From the NCBI GenBank assembly GCA_021817755.1, contig JAKAGC010000031.1, forward strand, positions 1-13,872: DNA of 13,872 bases, read 5' to 3'. The position numbers and the translations under genes are program-made. Positions 7,592 through 13,728 of this stretch are shown here, piece after piece. A model generated the notes under the pieces. The model searched no databases and was not told where the DNA came from. It worked only from the letters and a program-made list of their open reading frames with translations. The first letter of the stretch is position 1. The number at the start of each line of letters is the position of its first letter. Origin of the DNA: Acidobacteriota bacterium. Its GTDB lineage: Bacteria; Acidobacteriota; Aminicenantia; UBA2199.

Positions 7592-7610
7592 ATTAAATAG
7601 GAGAATCACT

Positions 7611-8438
7611 ATGAAGCTAAAAAGATTTAATCAAACTATGTTCGGTGTGTTATCAGGATTGATTCTGTTAATCTTTCTCGCAGGTTCCATTTACCCTGCA
7701 GCAGGATATGGACAGGGTAATGATAAAGTGAAAAAATCGGAGCATAAAAAGAAAGTAAAAACCGGTTTTGTCCATGATAAAGAGGCTTTTGAACGGAATA
7801 AACGGAATGAGGAAAGACGTGATGATGGTTACCGTAGAGATCATCGTGAGAATTATGACCATTGGAATGATAATCATGCATATGATCATCGCCGAGGGCA
7901 TGGTCCTAGATTTCGGGTATTACCCGCAGGGCATACCTTAGTCCACATAAATGGGCAAAAATTTTATTATCAAAATGGATGGTATTACTGGCCTGATGGA
8001 TCAGAATATTACCGTATGTCCGGTCCCGTTGGTGCAAGTATCACAATTATGCCCGGTGGGTATAAACGAATCTATGTCGGTAATACAATGTATTACTATT
8101 TACATGGAACCTATTATCAATACGATAGACCTCGAAAACTCTATTTTGTTGTGGAACCCCCCATTGGAGCTCAGGTTGTCTCAATCCCCGAAGAATATGA
8201 CAGAGTTTATATGGGATCAATTCCTTATTACCATTATAATGGATCCTATTATAAATATGATCCAAGGCATAAGGTTTATATTCTCGTGAATGCACCTATC
8301 GGTCTGGAATTATCTGTACTCCCTTTCGGATGTAAAATGATTATGCGTGGGAACAATAAATACTATTCTTATGGCAGTGTGTACTATGAACCCGTTCGTA
8401 GGAATGGAGGAATGGTATTTCGAGTAGTTCGTTGGTAA
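7611..8438 (+). CDS. Secreted tyrosine-rich repeat protein, DUF6515-like
   Basis: A 275-residue exported protein. Residues 1-31 are a signal peptide (hydrophobic LSGLILLIFLAG, then YPAAG). Residues 36-98 are a charged linker rich in Lys, Arg, Asp and His. The rest is four copies of a module of about 40 residues (roughly 101-137, 138-182, 183-226, 227-272). Each has the pattern: small/Pro-Gly turn, valine-rich strand, LP-G, a strand with V-x-G/N, a YYY or YYxY cluster, a short turn such as NGxYY, and a closing strand before PIG or PVG. The pattern resembles DUF6515/SH3-like modules of proposed envelope or matrix proteins, whose function is not established. The start at 7611 is fixed by the ribosome site and the promoter just upstream. 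It converges on the small peptide gene, sharing a hairpin between them. Confidence 0.82.
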   Translation: MKLKRFNQTMFGVLSGLILLIFLAGSIYPAAGYGQGNDKVKKSEHKKKVKTGFVHDKEAFERNKRNEERRDDGYRRDHRENYDHWNDNHAYDHRRGHGPRFRVLPAGHTLVHINGQKFYYQNGWYYWPDGSEYYRMSGPVGASITIMPGGYKRIYVGNTMYYYLHGTYYQYDRPRKLYFVVEPPIGAQVVSIPEEYDRVYMGSIPYYHYNGSYYKYDPRHKVYILVNAPIGLELSVLPFGCKMIMRGNNKYYSYGSVYYEPVRRNGGMVFRVVRW

Positions 8439-8470
8439 AATTTATATAAATTTAATTAAGATATGAATAA

Positions 8471-8514
8471 TAATGAATCCCCCTTGTCCGCTTCTCGGTA
8501 GGGGGGATTCATTA
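8471..8514. terminator. Strong two-way hairpin between convergent genes
   Basis: A perfect 13-bp stem, TAATGAATCCCCC (8471-8483) with GGGGGATTCATTA (8502-8514), encloses an 18-nt loop that can form a further CCG/CGG pair. It lies 32 nt past the DUF6515-like stop and 14 nt past the small peptide gene's stop. Reading leftward it is followed by the T-rich TTATTCATAT; reading rightward by only a weak T-run. It probably ends transcription from both sides. Confidence 0.75.
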
Positions 8515-8528
8515 ATATCTCCAGCGTG

Positions 8529-8654
8529 TTAGTTTCCTTCGGGAAGAATTTGTACTTCAGTTTCGGGAACAAAGGCTGCGATAGCTTTTACCAATTCTGT
8601 TTTATTCATCCCCCCCAATACTTCACTCATTTCAATTGCTTTTAATTCAGTCAT
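8529..8654 (-). CDS. Double-glycine leader peptide (41 residues), bacteriocin/signal-peptide-like precursor
   Basis: The 41-codon gene reads MTELKAIEMSEVLGG followed by a 26-residue core beginning MNKTELVKAIAAFV and ending ILPEGN. With Gly15 as position -1, the leader has Leu at -12, Glu at -8, Met at -7, Val at -4 and Gly at -2 and -1, the consensus cut by C39 peptidase domains of peptide-exporting ABC transporters. Translation is supported by GGAGG (8661-8665) six bases before the ATG, and the gene ends just before a strong hairpin (8471-8514). The core has no cysteine and is mildly acidic, with a possible amphipathic helix (ELVKAIAAFV), so an unmodified bacteriocin-like or signalling peptide is as likely as a modified product. 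No transporter, peptidase, immunity or modifying enzyme is visible in the window. The GAF and Cys-protein genes upstream point the same way, but shared transcription is unproven. Expression signals and leader match are clear; function is inferred. Confidence 0.72.
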   Translation of the reverse strand: MTELKAIEMSEVLGGMNKTELVKAIAAFVPETEVQILPEGN

Positions 8655-8916
8655 TGTTTACCTCCATTGTATCGATAAATTCAATTACCCGATTTTCATT
8701 CGGTTTCTTATTAAAGCAATCCATCTGCCAAATCTTAAAAATGAGGTGAAATCCAATTTCAATATTTATAGATGCGCTCCACCCCCTTATTTTCTTTTAA
8801 AGAGAATTATAATCCAAGGCGCCTTAAAATTTTTTTTGCAAAAAAAAGAAAAAAAGTGTGCGCTCCCGTACAATCAAATGTACGGAACCGGACAATGTGA
8901 AATAGGGCCTATCAAA
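8655..8916. other. Gap of about 260 bp rich in palindromes, with no convincing gene
   Basis: Between the Cys-protein stop and the leader-peptide gene there are three perfect inverted repeats: CCGTACA/TGTACGG (8866-8872 and 8879-8885, 6-nt loop), an 18-bp palindrome of eight T, GC, eight A (8830-8847), and AAGGCGCCTT (8815-8824). On the minus strand the first hairpin is followed about 10 nt later by two T-runs, so it could be a weak terminator for the GAF operon. No good -35/-10 pair for the peptide gene was found; a TACAAT-like -10 lies almost on its ribosome site. A 25-codon minus-strand frame (8647-8724) overlaps the peptide start but has no clear ribosome site. Confidence 0.5.
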
Positions 8917-9135
8917 TTAAAAAGAATTTTTTGTGGAAAGAAATTTATTTTCTTTCTTTTTTTGTGATTTTTTCTTTAGGGTAATGGGCGTTAATTGAGA
9001 AGCAGGAACTCCAGGCATTATTTTATCGAAACCCGCCGGAGTTCCTTCCGTTGGAGAGGAGGATAAACAATAAGATTCTCCTTTCATCCGGGGGCAATCA
9101 TTATAACCCGGACAATCTCCACATTTACCTTTCAT
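8917..9135 (-). CDS. Small protein with four-cysteine N-terminus, unknown function
   Basis: A 72-residue protein that I do not recognise. Cysteines at 5, 8, 14 and 23 (CGDCPGYNDC, then SYC) form a compact cluster that could bind zinc or an iron-sulfur centre, or form disulfides. A Gly/Pro-rich middle (about 28-50) follows, then a Lys-rich tail (LKKKSQKKK) encoded by very A/T-biased DNA. No signal peptide is visible. The ATG at 9135 has GGGAG (9144-9148) eight bases upstream and lies 18 nt after the GAF gene's stop, so the two are probably co-transcribed. The low-complexity tail may mean that the true end is disturbed or that the sequence has recently drifted. Coding is likely because of the ribosome site, spacing and cysteine pattern; function is unknown. 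Confidence 0.55.
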   Translation of the reverse strand: MKGKCGDCPGYNDCPRMKGESYCLSSSPTEGTPAGFDKIMPGVPASQLTPITLKKKSQKKKENKFLSTKNSF

Positions 9136-9153
9136 TCAACGGCTCCCGAAAGA

Positions 9154-9660
9154 TTAACCCCATTTGGTTGCTTTAATTATCTGATAAGCTGCATTCATGT
9201 ATTTTTCGATATTTTGGACATCAATTTTGGTATAATCATCTTTTTTGTTTCCAATTCCTGCTACAAGGACAATTCTCCCGCTCTCCATTATTGGAAGATT
9301 CATATGCCTTCTAACCATCACATGACCTTTAGGATATCCTTTCTTTGTCGGTTTTACCAGGTTTTTATAATCATTGGTGATAACGGCTTTTCGTTCTCTG
9401 ATTGCATCTCCCCAGAGTCCCGTATCATCCAATTTGTAGACGATTGGTTTGTTTATAATCGCACAATTCGTCATTGCTGATTTTGACCAGCCAATCATTG
9501 TAAGGTTTTTAGCAATACTGTCATAAAGGGCAAAGTAAGAAATAGTCGAATCTGTTAACTGACACATCCCTAATGTTAGCGCATCAGCAATCTCGGTGTT
9601 TTTTTTCCCTTTTAGTTTCTCCAAATCCGCTATTGACTCTTCGATAGTTTTTAATATCAT
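9154..9660 (-). CDS. Stand-alone GAF domain protein
   Basis: A 168-residue protein made almost wholly of one GAF domain (about 20-162). The sequence resembles GAF sensor modules usually found in front of histidine kinases or beside PAS domains: the strand SYFALYDS, the conserved WSKSAMTNCAI (58-68), the TGLWGDAIRERKAVITNDY stretch (80-98), the GYPKGHV..RRHMNLPI segment (108-124) and VAGIGNKKDDY (133-143). Such domains bind small ligands or cofactors; which one cannot be told. No output domain, transmembrane segment or signal peptide is present, so it would be a soluble sensor or adaptor acting on a partner. The ATG at 9660 follows GAGAGGT with a 6-nt spacing, and a promoter lies just upstream. 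It is the first gene of a unit with the Cys-cluster protein 18 nt downstream. The two kinases at the right end are possible but distant partners. Confidence 0.85.
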   Translation of the reverse strand: MILKTIEESIADLEKLKGKKNTEIADALTLGMCQLTDSTISYFALYDSIAKNLTMIGWSKSAMTNCAIINKPIVYKLDDTGLWGDAIRERKAVITNDYKNLVKPTKKGYPKGHVMVRRHMNLPIMESGRIVLVAGIGNKKDDYTKIDVQNIEKYMNAAYQIIKATKWG

Positions 9661-9699
9661 TCTTTACCTCTCATTTAGTTGATATTTTCTACACATGTG

Positions 9700-9728
9700 A
9701 TATTAATAAAATCCAAATCGAATGTCAA
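9700..9728 (-). promoter_or_regulatory. Promoter of the GAF/Cys-protein unit
   Basis: On the minus strand there is a consensus TTGACA (9723-9728), a 17-nt spacer and TAATAT (9700-9705, four of six). The predicted start near 9693 gives a leader of about 33 nt. The 9661-10015 gap (355 bp) holds this promoter, the divergent one at 9936, and AT-rich DNA with nothing else recognisable. Confidence 0.55.
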
Positions 9729-9935
9729 CCAAAATTGTAACATATTTTTTTTTATCAAAACAAAATAAATTCAGATTTTAAACATAACGAAGAATGTCTT
9801 CCATTGACGAATCCCCGAATATGAACCCAATTCATTGCACTAAATACCGGCAGTAATAAATAGTTTTGTTATAAAGTTGTTACTATGAAAACTCAACTAA
9901 AATGAATGAAAAAAAAATAAATATCGAAAAATGTA

Positions 9936-9965
9936 TTGACATTTTTTAACTCGATAGTGTATAAA
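9936..9965 (+). promoter_or_regulatory. Very strong promoter with UP-like A-tracts for the secreted orphan gene
   Basis: TTGACA (9936-9941), an 18-nt spacer and TATAAA (9960-9965) are preceded by A-tracts at about 9909-9930 that look like an UP element. The expected start near 9972 gives a leader of about 44 nt containing GGAGG. This is the most complete expression signal in the window. Confidence 0.75.
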
Positions 9966-10015
9966 TAGAAAATGAAAACAGACCAAATTTTCAAATCAAA
10001 TGGAGGACAAAAAAA

Positions 10016-10837
10016 ATGAGAAACTTTCTTTACGGGGCATTAATACTGCTCCTCATCCCAGTTATGTGTAATGCGGTGATTGTTGGTTTAAACGATGATG
10101 TGCATTTCGATTATTCTGGACAGGCAAATGATTTCCATATCGAAGGCAATGTGCATTCCAGTGGTGGAATTACCCCTACTGTAGCAAGTATTCTTGTCTT
10201 TGGAGATCCCGGTACAGGGAACTGGACTGTATCCGGTTATCGATTAATCCAGGTTGGACCGGAAGATTGGCATTTTATATTGGATTTCAGAACTGATGGA
10301 TACATTGTTTATTGCCAGTGGATTCATTTTGGAATTAAATTCAATGTAAATGCAAAGAATATCATTGCGAATTTAAAAGGTTGGTGGACGTTGAATGGTC
10401 AGCCTTTATACCAGTTGCTTCTTTCAACTGAGTATCAGCAAGTTGCTGTCACCGGATTTGAAGTGGATACTGAAAACGGTGAGCAATTTTTGCGTATAAT
10501 GAATAATACCAATCTCTCAATCGAAATGGACAGCCTGGAACTCGCTGTGTCATCACACGAAATCAGTCTTCAGGATATGTTTACAACAGGGTTGGGAAGA
10601 CCCGGAGAAGTCTCTCCGAAATTCCCAACTTTGGTGTGGAAAAATGCAACACAGCTTATCCCAACTGTTTTGGATCCAGGAAATGAGGCAAGATTTAACT
10701 TAAGAACCCTGGGAATTCAACTTCAAACAGGTCAGTTCCTCTTGATGAGAGGCGGGCAGGCCATGAAGGGATCAAAATCCACCCGTATTACAACTGGTAC
10801 CGATTGGGGCTGGTTCTGGGAACAGCACGGCCAATAA
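10016..10837 (+). CDS. Secreted protein of unknown function, probably highly expressed
   Basis: A 273-residue protein that I do not recognise. Residues 1-20 are a clear signal peptide (MRNFLYG, LILLLIPV, cleavage likely after CNA), so the mature protein of about 253 residues is exported. It looks mainly beta-stranded, rich in aromatic residues and Gly/Asn turns, with an unusual aromatic cluster near the C-terminus (DWGWFWEQHGQ). Only one cysteine remains after cleavage, so no internal disulfide is possible. The second half (about 150-250) has alternating hydrophobic strands ending in an EARFNL…LLMRGG segment reminiscent of a beta-sandwich, but no family can be named. Translation is set by GGAGG before the ATG. 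A near-consensus promoter and a strong terminator make it a single-gene unit. Possible roles are a surface, matrix or scaffold protein; this is inference. Confidence 0.8.
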   Translation: MRNFLYGALILLLIPVMCNAVIVGLNDDVHFDYSGQANDFHIEGNVHSSGGITPTVASILVFGDPGTGNWTVSGYRLIQVGPEDWHFILDFRTDGYIVYCQWIHFGIKFNVNAKNIIANLKGWWTLNGQPLYQLLLSTEYQQVAVTGFEVDTENGEQFLRIMNNTNLSIEMDSLELAVSSHEISLQDMFTTGLGRPGEVSPKFPTLVWKNATQLIPTVLDPGNEARFNLRTLGIQLQTGQFLLMRGGQAMKGSKSTRITTGTDWGWFWEQHGQ

Positions 10838-10865
10838 TCGTATTAGGTTAATACTATGAAACCGG

Positions 10866-10906
10866 GGGGCAATTCAATTATTACGAATTGCCCCTCTTCT
10901 GTTTTT
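10866..10906 (+). terminator. Rho-independent terminator of the secreted orphan gene
   Basis: The stem GGGGCAATTC (10866-10875) and GAATTGCCCC (10885-10894) pairs perfectly around a 9-nt loop and is followed by the T-rich TCTTCTGTTTTT. It starts about 28 nt after the stop codon. Confidence 0.88.
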
Positions 10907-10939
10907 GGTATGTTTAGATAGATAGAGAATGGAAAAAGG

Positions 10940-10967
10940 GAATGCATAAAAATACATTTATGCATTC
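10940..10967 (-). terminator. Terminator of the 503-residue protein gene
   Basis: A perfect 11-bp stem, GAATGCATAAA (10940-10950) and TTTATGCATTC (10957-10967), has a 6-nt loop. On the minus strand it is followed by CCTTTTTCC. It lies about 55 nt beyond the stop at 11022 and faces the opposite terminator at 10866-10906, insulating two convergent genes. Confidence 0.65.
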
Positions 10968-11021
10968 ATTTATAATTCTAGTGAAGTATTGATTTTCAGA
11001 AACTTTTGACTTATTGAGTAT

Positions 11022-12533
11022 TTATTTCTTTTCAGGTTTCTGCGCTTTTTCTGTATTTAATAGAGCACTCAAATCCACTACTTTTCCATTTAAGAAATTT
11101 TTGCCCGGTTGATCCTCTCTTATCTCGGATATTAATGAAGCATCTCCATTTTTATCTTTTATAAAAAGTTTTTGTACAAATTTCTCTAACATGGAAAAAG
11201 TTTGAGGTGCCATAACATTTGCCTCTTTTAAGTTATTCAATACATTCTCAATTTTTGGAATTTTAAAAGTGGTAATGCCTACAGGCGGCCAGAGATTTAC
11301 AAACTGGACGTTGGATTCGATCGAGATTTCACCGAAATGATGTTTCATTGGATTTATCGATAATTTGATAGCTGGTTTTGAGCGAGTAAATTCCCCTCCC
11401 ATTTTCATCGCCGACATTGCCATTGTCATTTCCTGCTGCTGCCGTGTTTTTTCATCAAGGCCCGGTTTGTTCAATTCTCTTGCGTTACGTACTAGCTCAA
11501 AATAGGATTTAATAAAATCCGATGAAAGATTTTCAAGTGAAAAAGAAGAGGTAAGCTCATCGATATCAAAAATTACTCCGATTAATTTTATCTCGGGAAC
11601 TGTAAATCTCAGTTTCTTGAGTTTGCAGTCCGAACCAAAATTGAATTGAGTTTTACTATCGTTTGGCTTCATGAAATAGTTCAAGGAAATCTCTTGCAGG
11701 GTAAAATGATTGGGAACACTCTTGTTATTACCCGCAAGAATATTTAACCCAGTTAAATGAAGACCGATATCAAACAGGGAATTCCCCTTGTTCAGTGCTT
11801 CATTAACATCAGGAATAGGAGCATCTTTTTTGTAGAGATTCAAAAATAGATTCGAATTCGCACGTTGTTCATATTCCATTTTATCGACAGTAAAATCAAG
11901 TGAAAAGTTTATACCTTTTTCTTCTGTATTCATGATAAAATGAATTTTTTCCGTTATACCGTTCTGAACCTCGGATGCAGTGTTCATCATTCCCAATAAT
12001 TCAATCAGGTCTTTTCCTTCATATGTCAAAATCGGACTCAGAATGTAATTTTTCATTTCCGAATTCCCGATTGATAAACTGATTTTCATTCCAATGGAGG
12101 TTGGAGTAGCCGGTTTATGTTTAAAATCAGTCATTTTGGATAGTGAATCGATCTCAAAATTTAATCCTTTAAAAGATGCAATTTCCAGGTATTTTGCTCC
12201 CGGATCGTATAAAAAGGTTATTTCATCTACATGAACGGTTACCGGTTTGGCTTGTAAATCCATACCTCCAAAAAAGTTTTTATAACCAGAAATATCTAAA
12301 ATGAATGGTGTGTTTTTATAAATAATCGTATAGCGTTCCCCCGATTTTTTAACAGAGGCTGAAATTTTTGCCGGATCTATTTTTATACCTAGTGGAGAAT
12401 TGTTTATCGCTTCGACCAATTGATATTCAGGCCCCCTTTTTTTACAAGATATCGTACTCATCAGTCCAGTAAAAATGATCCCAAATAATAGTGCGTTTAA
12501 TAAAACATAACCTTTCATTTTATAGATTTTCAT
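11022..12533 (-). CDS. Probable exported lipoprotein of unknown function (503 residues)
   Basis: I do not recognise a family. The N-terminus (MKIYKMKGY, hydrophobic 9-25, then STISC) looks like a lipoprotein signal with Cys30 as the lipid-bearing residue, although Thr rather than Leu sits three residues before it, so a membrane anchor is possible. The remainder alternates beta-like stretches with few aromatic clusters, for example repeated patterns of 'strand – GLNF/GINFSLDF – strand' such as EIASFKGLNFEID and KGINFSLDFTVDKM. This gives an impression of a large repetitive beta structure akin to DUF945/YdgA- or AsmA-like periplasmic proteins, but too weakly to assign. A short helical, Gln/Met-rich segment lies near residues 350-375. 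The ATG at 12533 has GGAGG with a suitable 6-nt spacing; the next Met (residue 6) does not. It has its own promoter and terminator. Location in the envelope is likely; function is unknown. Confidence 0.78.
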   Translation of the reverse strand: MKIYKMKGYVLLNALLFGIIFTGLMSTISCKKRGPEYQLVEAINNSPLGIKIDPAKISASVKKSGERYTIIYKNTPFILDISGYKNFFGGMDLQAKPVTVHVDEITFLYDPGAKYLEIASFKGLNFEIDSLSKMTDFKHKPATPTSIGMKISLSIGNSEMKNYILSPILTYEGKDLIELLGMMNTASEVQNGITEKIHFIMNTEEKGINFSLDFTVDKMEYEQRANSNLFLNLYKKDAPIPDVNEALNKGNSLFDIGLHLTGLNILAGNNKSVPNHFTLQEISLNYFMKPNDSKTQFNFGSDCKLKKLRFTVPEIKLIGVIFDIDELTSSFSLENLSSDFIKSYFELVRNARELNKPGLDEKTRQQQEMTMAMSAMKMGGEFTRSKPAIKLSINPMKHHFGEISIESNVQFVNLWPPVGITTFKIPKIENVLNNLKEANVMAPQTFSMLEKFVQKLFIKDKNGDASLISEIREDQPGKNFLNGKVVDLSALLNTEKAQKPEKK

Positions 12534-12555
12534 AGTATTCCTCCATTAGATTATG

Positions 12556-12584
12556 AATTTATCACGTTTATGTTCGCTTGTCAA
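12556..12584 (-). promoter_or_regulatory. Promoter of the 503-residue protein gene
   Basis: On the minus strand there is TTGACA (12579-12584), a 17-nt spacer and TAAATT (12556-12561, four of six), about 22 nt before the start codon. It lies in the 92-bp gap after the kinase operon, with no clear hairpin between, so some readthrough from the kinases is possible. Confidence 0.45.
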
Positions 12585-12625
12585 CTTTTTTGGAAATTAT
12601 CCCCGTTAAATCTATACCGAATTTT

Positions 12626-13726
12626 TTACTGTTGAAATAAGGGAAAAAATACACGAAAAGTAGTGCCTTTCCCCTGCTCGCTTTCCACTTCGATTTTTCC
12701 TTTATATTCATCCAGGATATGTTTTACTGCAAATAATCCCAGTCCGGTTTTCTTGCCTTCTTCATTTGAAATGAAAGAAAGTGTAAAGAGTTTTTTCATT
12801 GTTTCATTGTCCATACCCGCCCCAGTATCCATTACTTCGATGCATACCGTTTCCTGGCCTACTCGTTTCGCTGAAAGGGCAAGGAACCCCTGACTGTCGG
12901 ACATCGCCTGGATCCCATTAATACAAAGGTTGAGAAGGACCTGTTGCAATTTTACCGCATTACTTTTAATATAAATGGCTTCATTTGGTTTCCCCCATTT
13001 TATATGTATCCCGTTAGAAAGTGTTGGGGAAAGAATTGAAACGATATCATCGATTATTTCATTAACGTTTATGGTCGTTAGTTTTTGATCCAGGCGTGAA
13101 AATTTTAAAATCTGGTTAACTAACGAAGATGCTTTATCTCCTGCTCGCCGAATTTTTTCCATGCTTGTACTCTCGATTTTATCCAGCATGTTCTCTTCAA
13201 TAAGAAAACTCGAATAGCCTACGATAATAGCCAGTAAATTACTCAAATCATGAATTGCTCCCGAAGCCATAACACCCACCAGATCCATTTTTTGACTGAT
13301 GACTAATTGTTTTTCAAGAGCTTTATTATTTTCAATTACAATATCCTGGTAATGTTTAAGTTGGAGAACATTTTTTATTCGCGCCACCAGGTCTTCCTTA
13401 TCCACCGGTTTATTAAGAAGATCGATTGCTCCCATTTCCAGTGCTTTACGTTTTAATGTCCGGTCCTGGTCCGCAGTAAGAACCACAACCGGGATGTTTC
13501 TGTGATTTTCATTCTGTTTCAATTGTTCCAGTAGTTCCAGTCCCGACATACCCGGCATGCGGATATCCGTTATTATCACATCCACCGGATGTAGTTCGAT
13601 CATTCGTAATGCGTCGCTGCCGCTTAAAGCAAATTCCATTTCCCAATTGTTCCGGTATTCCCACAATAGGCGTTTAAACCCATCCAGAACCATTTGCTCG
13701 TCATCGATAAATAGTATTCTTTCCAT
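12626..13726 (-). CDS. Receiver–histidine kinase hybrid (REC-HisKA-HATPase)
   Basis: A 366-residue soluble signalling protein. Residues 3-120 form a response-regulator receiver: acidic pocket Asp8/Asp9, phosphoacceptor Asp54 (ITDIRMPG), Thr84 and Lys106 (NKP). A linker helix (about 121-145) leads to a dimerisation/phosphoacceptor domain with His159 in GAIHDLSNLL. The ATP-binding domain follows: N-box with Asn266 and Asn270 (LLNLCINGIQAM), G1 DTGAGMD (300-306) and G2 GKKTGLGLF (324-332). It has no membrane segment or sensor, so its input is probably phosphate from another kinase received by the REC domain. The neighbour upstream is exactly such a kinase, ending 2 nt before this ATG. The start at 13726 has AAGGAGAG (13735-13742) inside the upstream gene about 9 nt away; the TTG at 13732 is less likely. 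No DNA-binding output is seen. The phosphate relay is inferred from domains and position. Confidence 0.92.
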   Translation of the reverse strand: MERILFIDDEQMVLDGFKRLLWEYRNNWEMEFALSGSDALRMIELHPVDVIITDIRMPGMSGLELLEQLKQNENHRNIPVVVLTADQDRTLKRKALEMGAIDLLNKPVDKEDLVARIKNVLQLKHYQDIVIENNKALEKQLVISQKMDLVGVMASGAIHDLSNLLAIIVGYSSFLIEENMLDKIESTSMEKIRRAGDKASSLVNQILKFSRLDQKLTTINVNEIIDDIVSILSPTLSNGIHIKWGKPNEAIYIKSNAVKLQQVLLNLCINGIQAMSDSQGFLALSAKRVGQETVCIEVMDTGAGMDNETMKKLFTLSFISNEEGKKTGLGLFAVKHILDEYKGKIEVESEQGKGTTFRVFFPLFQQ

Positions 13727-13728
13727 TC

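Noticed and set aside
7563..7610. A 16-residue longer start for the DUF6515-like protein.
   Set aside because: Its first codon is the TTG of a consensus -35 box and it lies before the predicted transcription start.
8647..8724. A 25-codon minus-strand frame (MDCFNKKP…EVNND) that overlaps the leader-peptide start by 8 nt.
   Set aside because: The overlap would suit translational coupling and the residues look protein-like, but there is no ribosome site before its ATG and the frame stays open upstream without a start, so it could be chance or a remnant.
8936..8956. Inverted repeat GAAAGAAA/TTTCTTTC.
   Set aside because: It is made only of A/G against T/C runs in a low-complexity stretch, with no GC-rich core, and is likely a chance product of the base bias.
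8746..8967. A 73-codon plus-strand frame starting with GTG.
   Set aside because: It is encoded largely by A/T runs, gives low-complexity Lys/Phe sequence, and overlaps the better-supported Cys-protein gene on the other strand.
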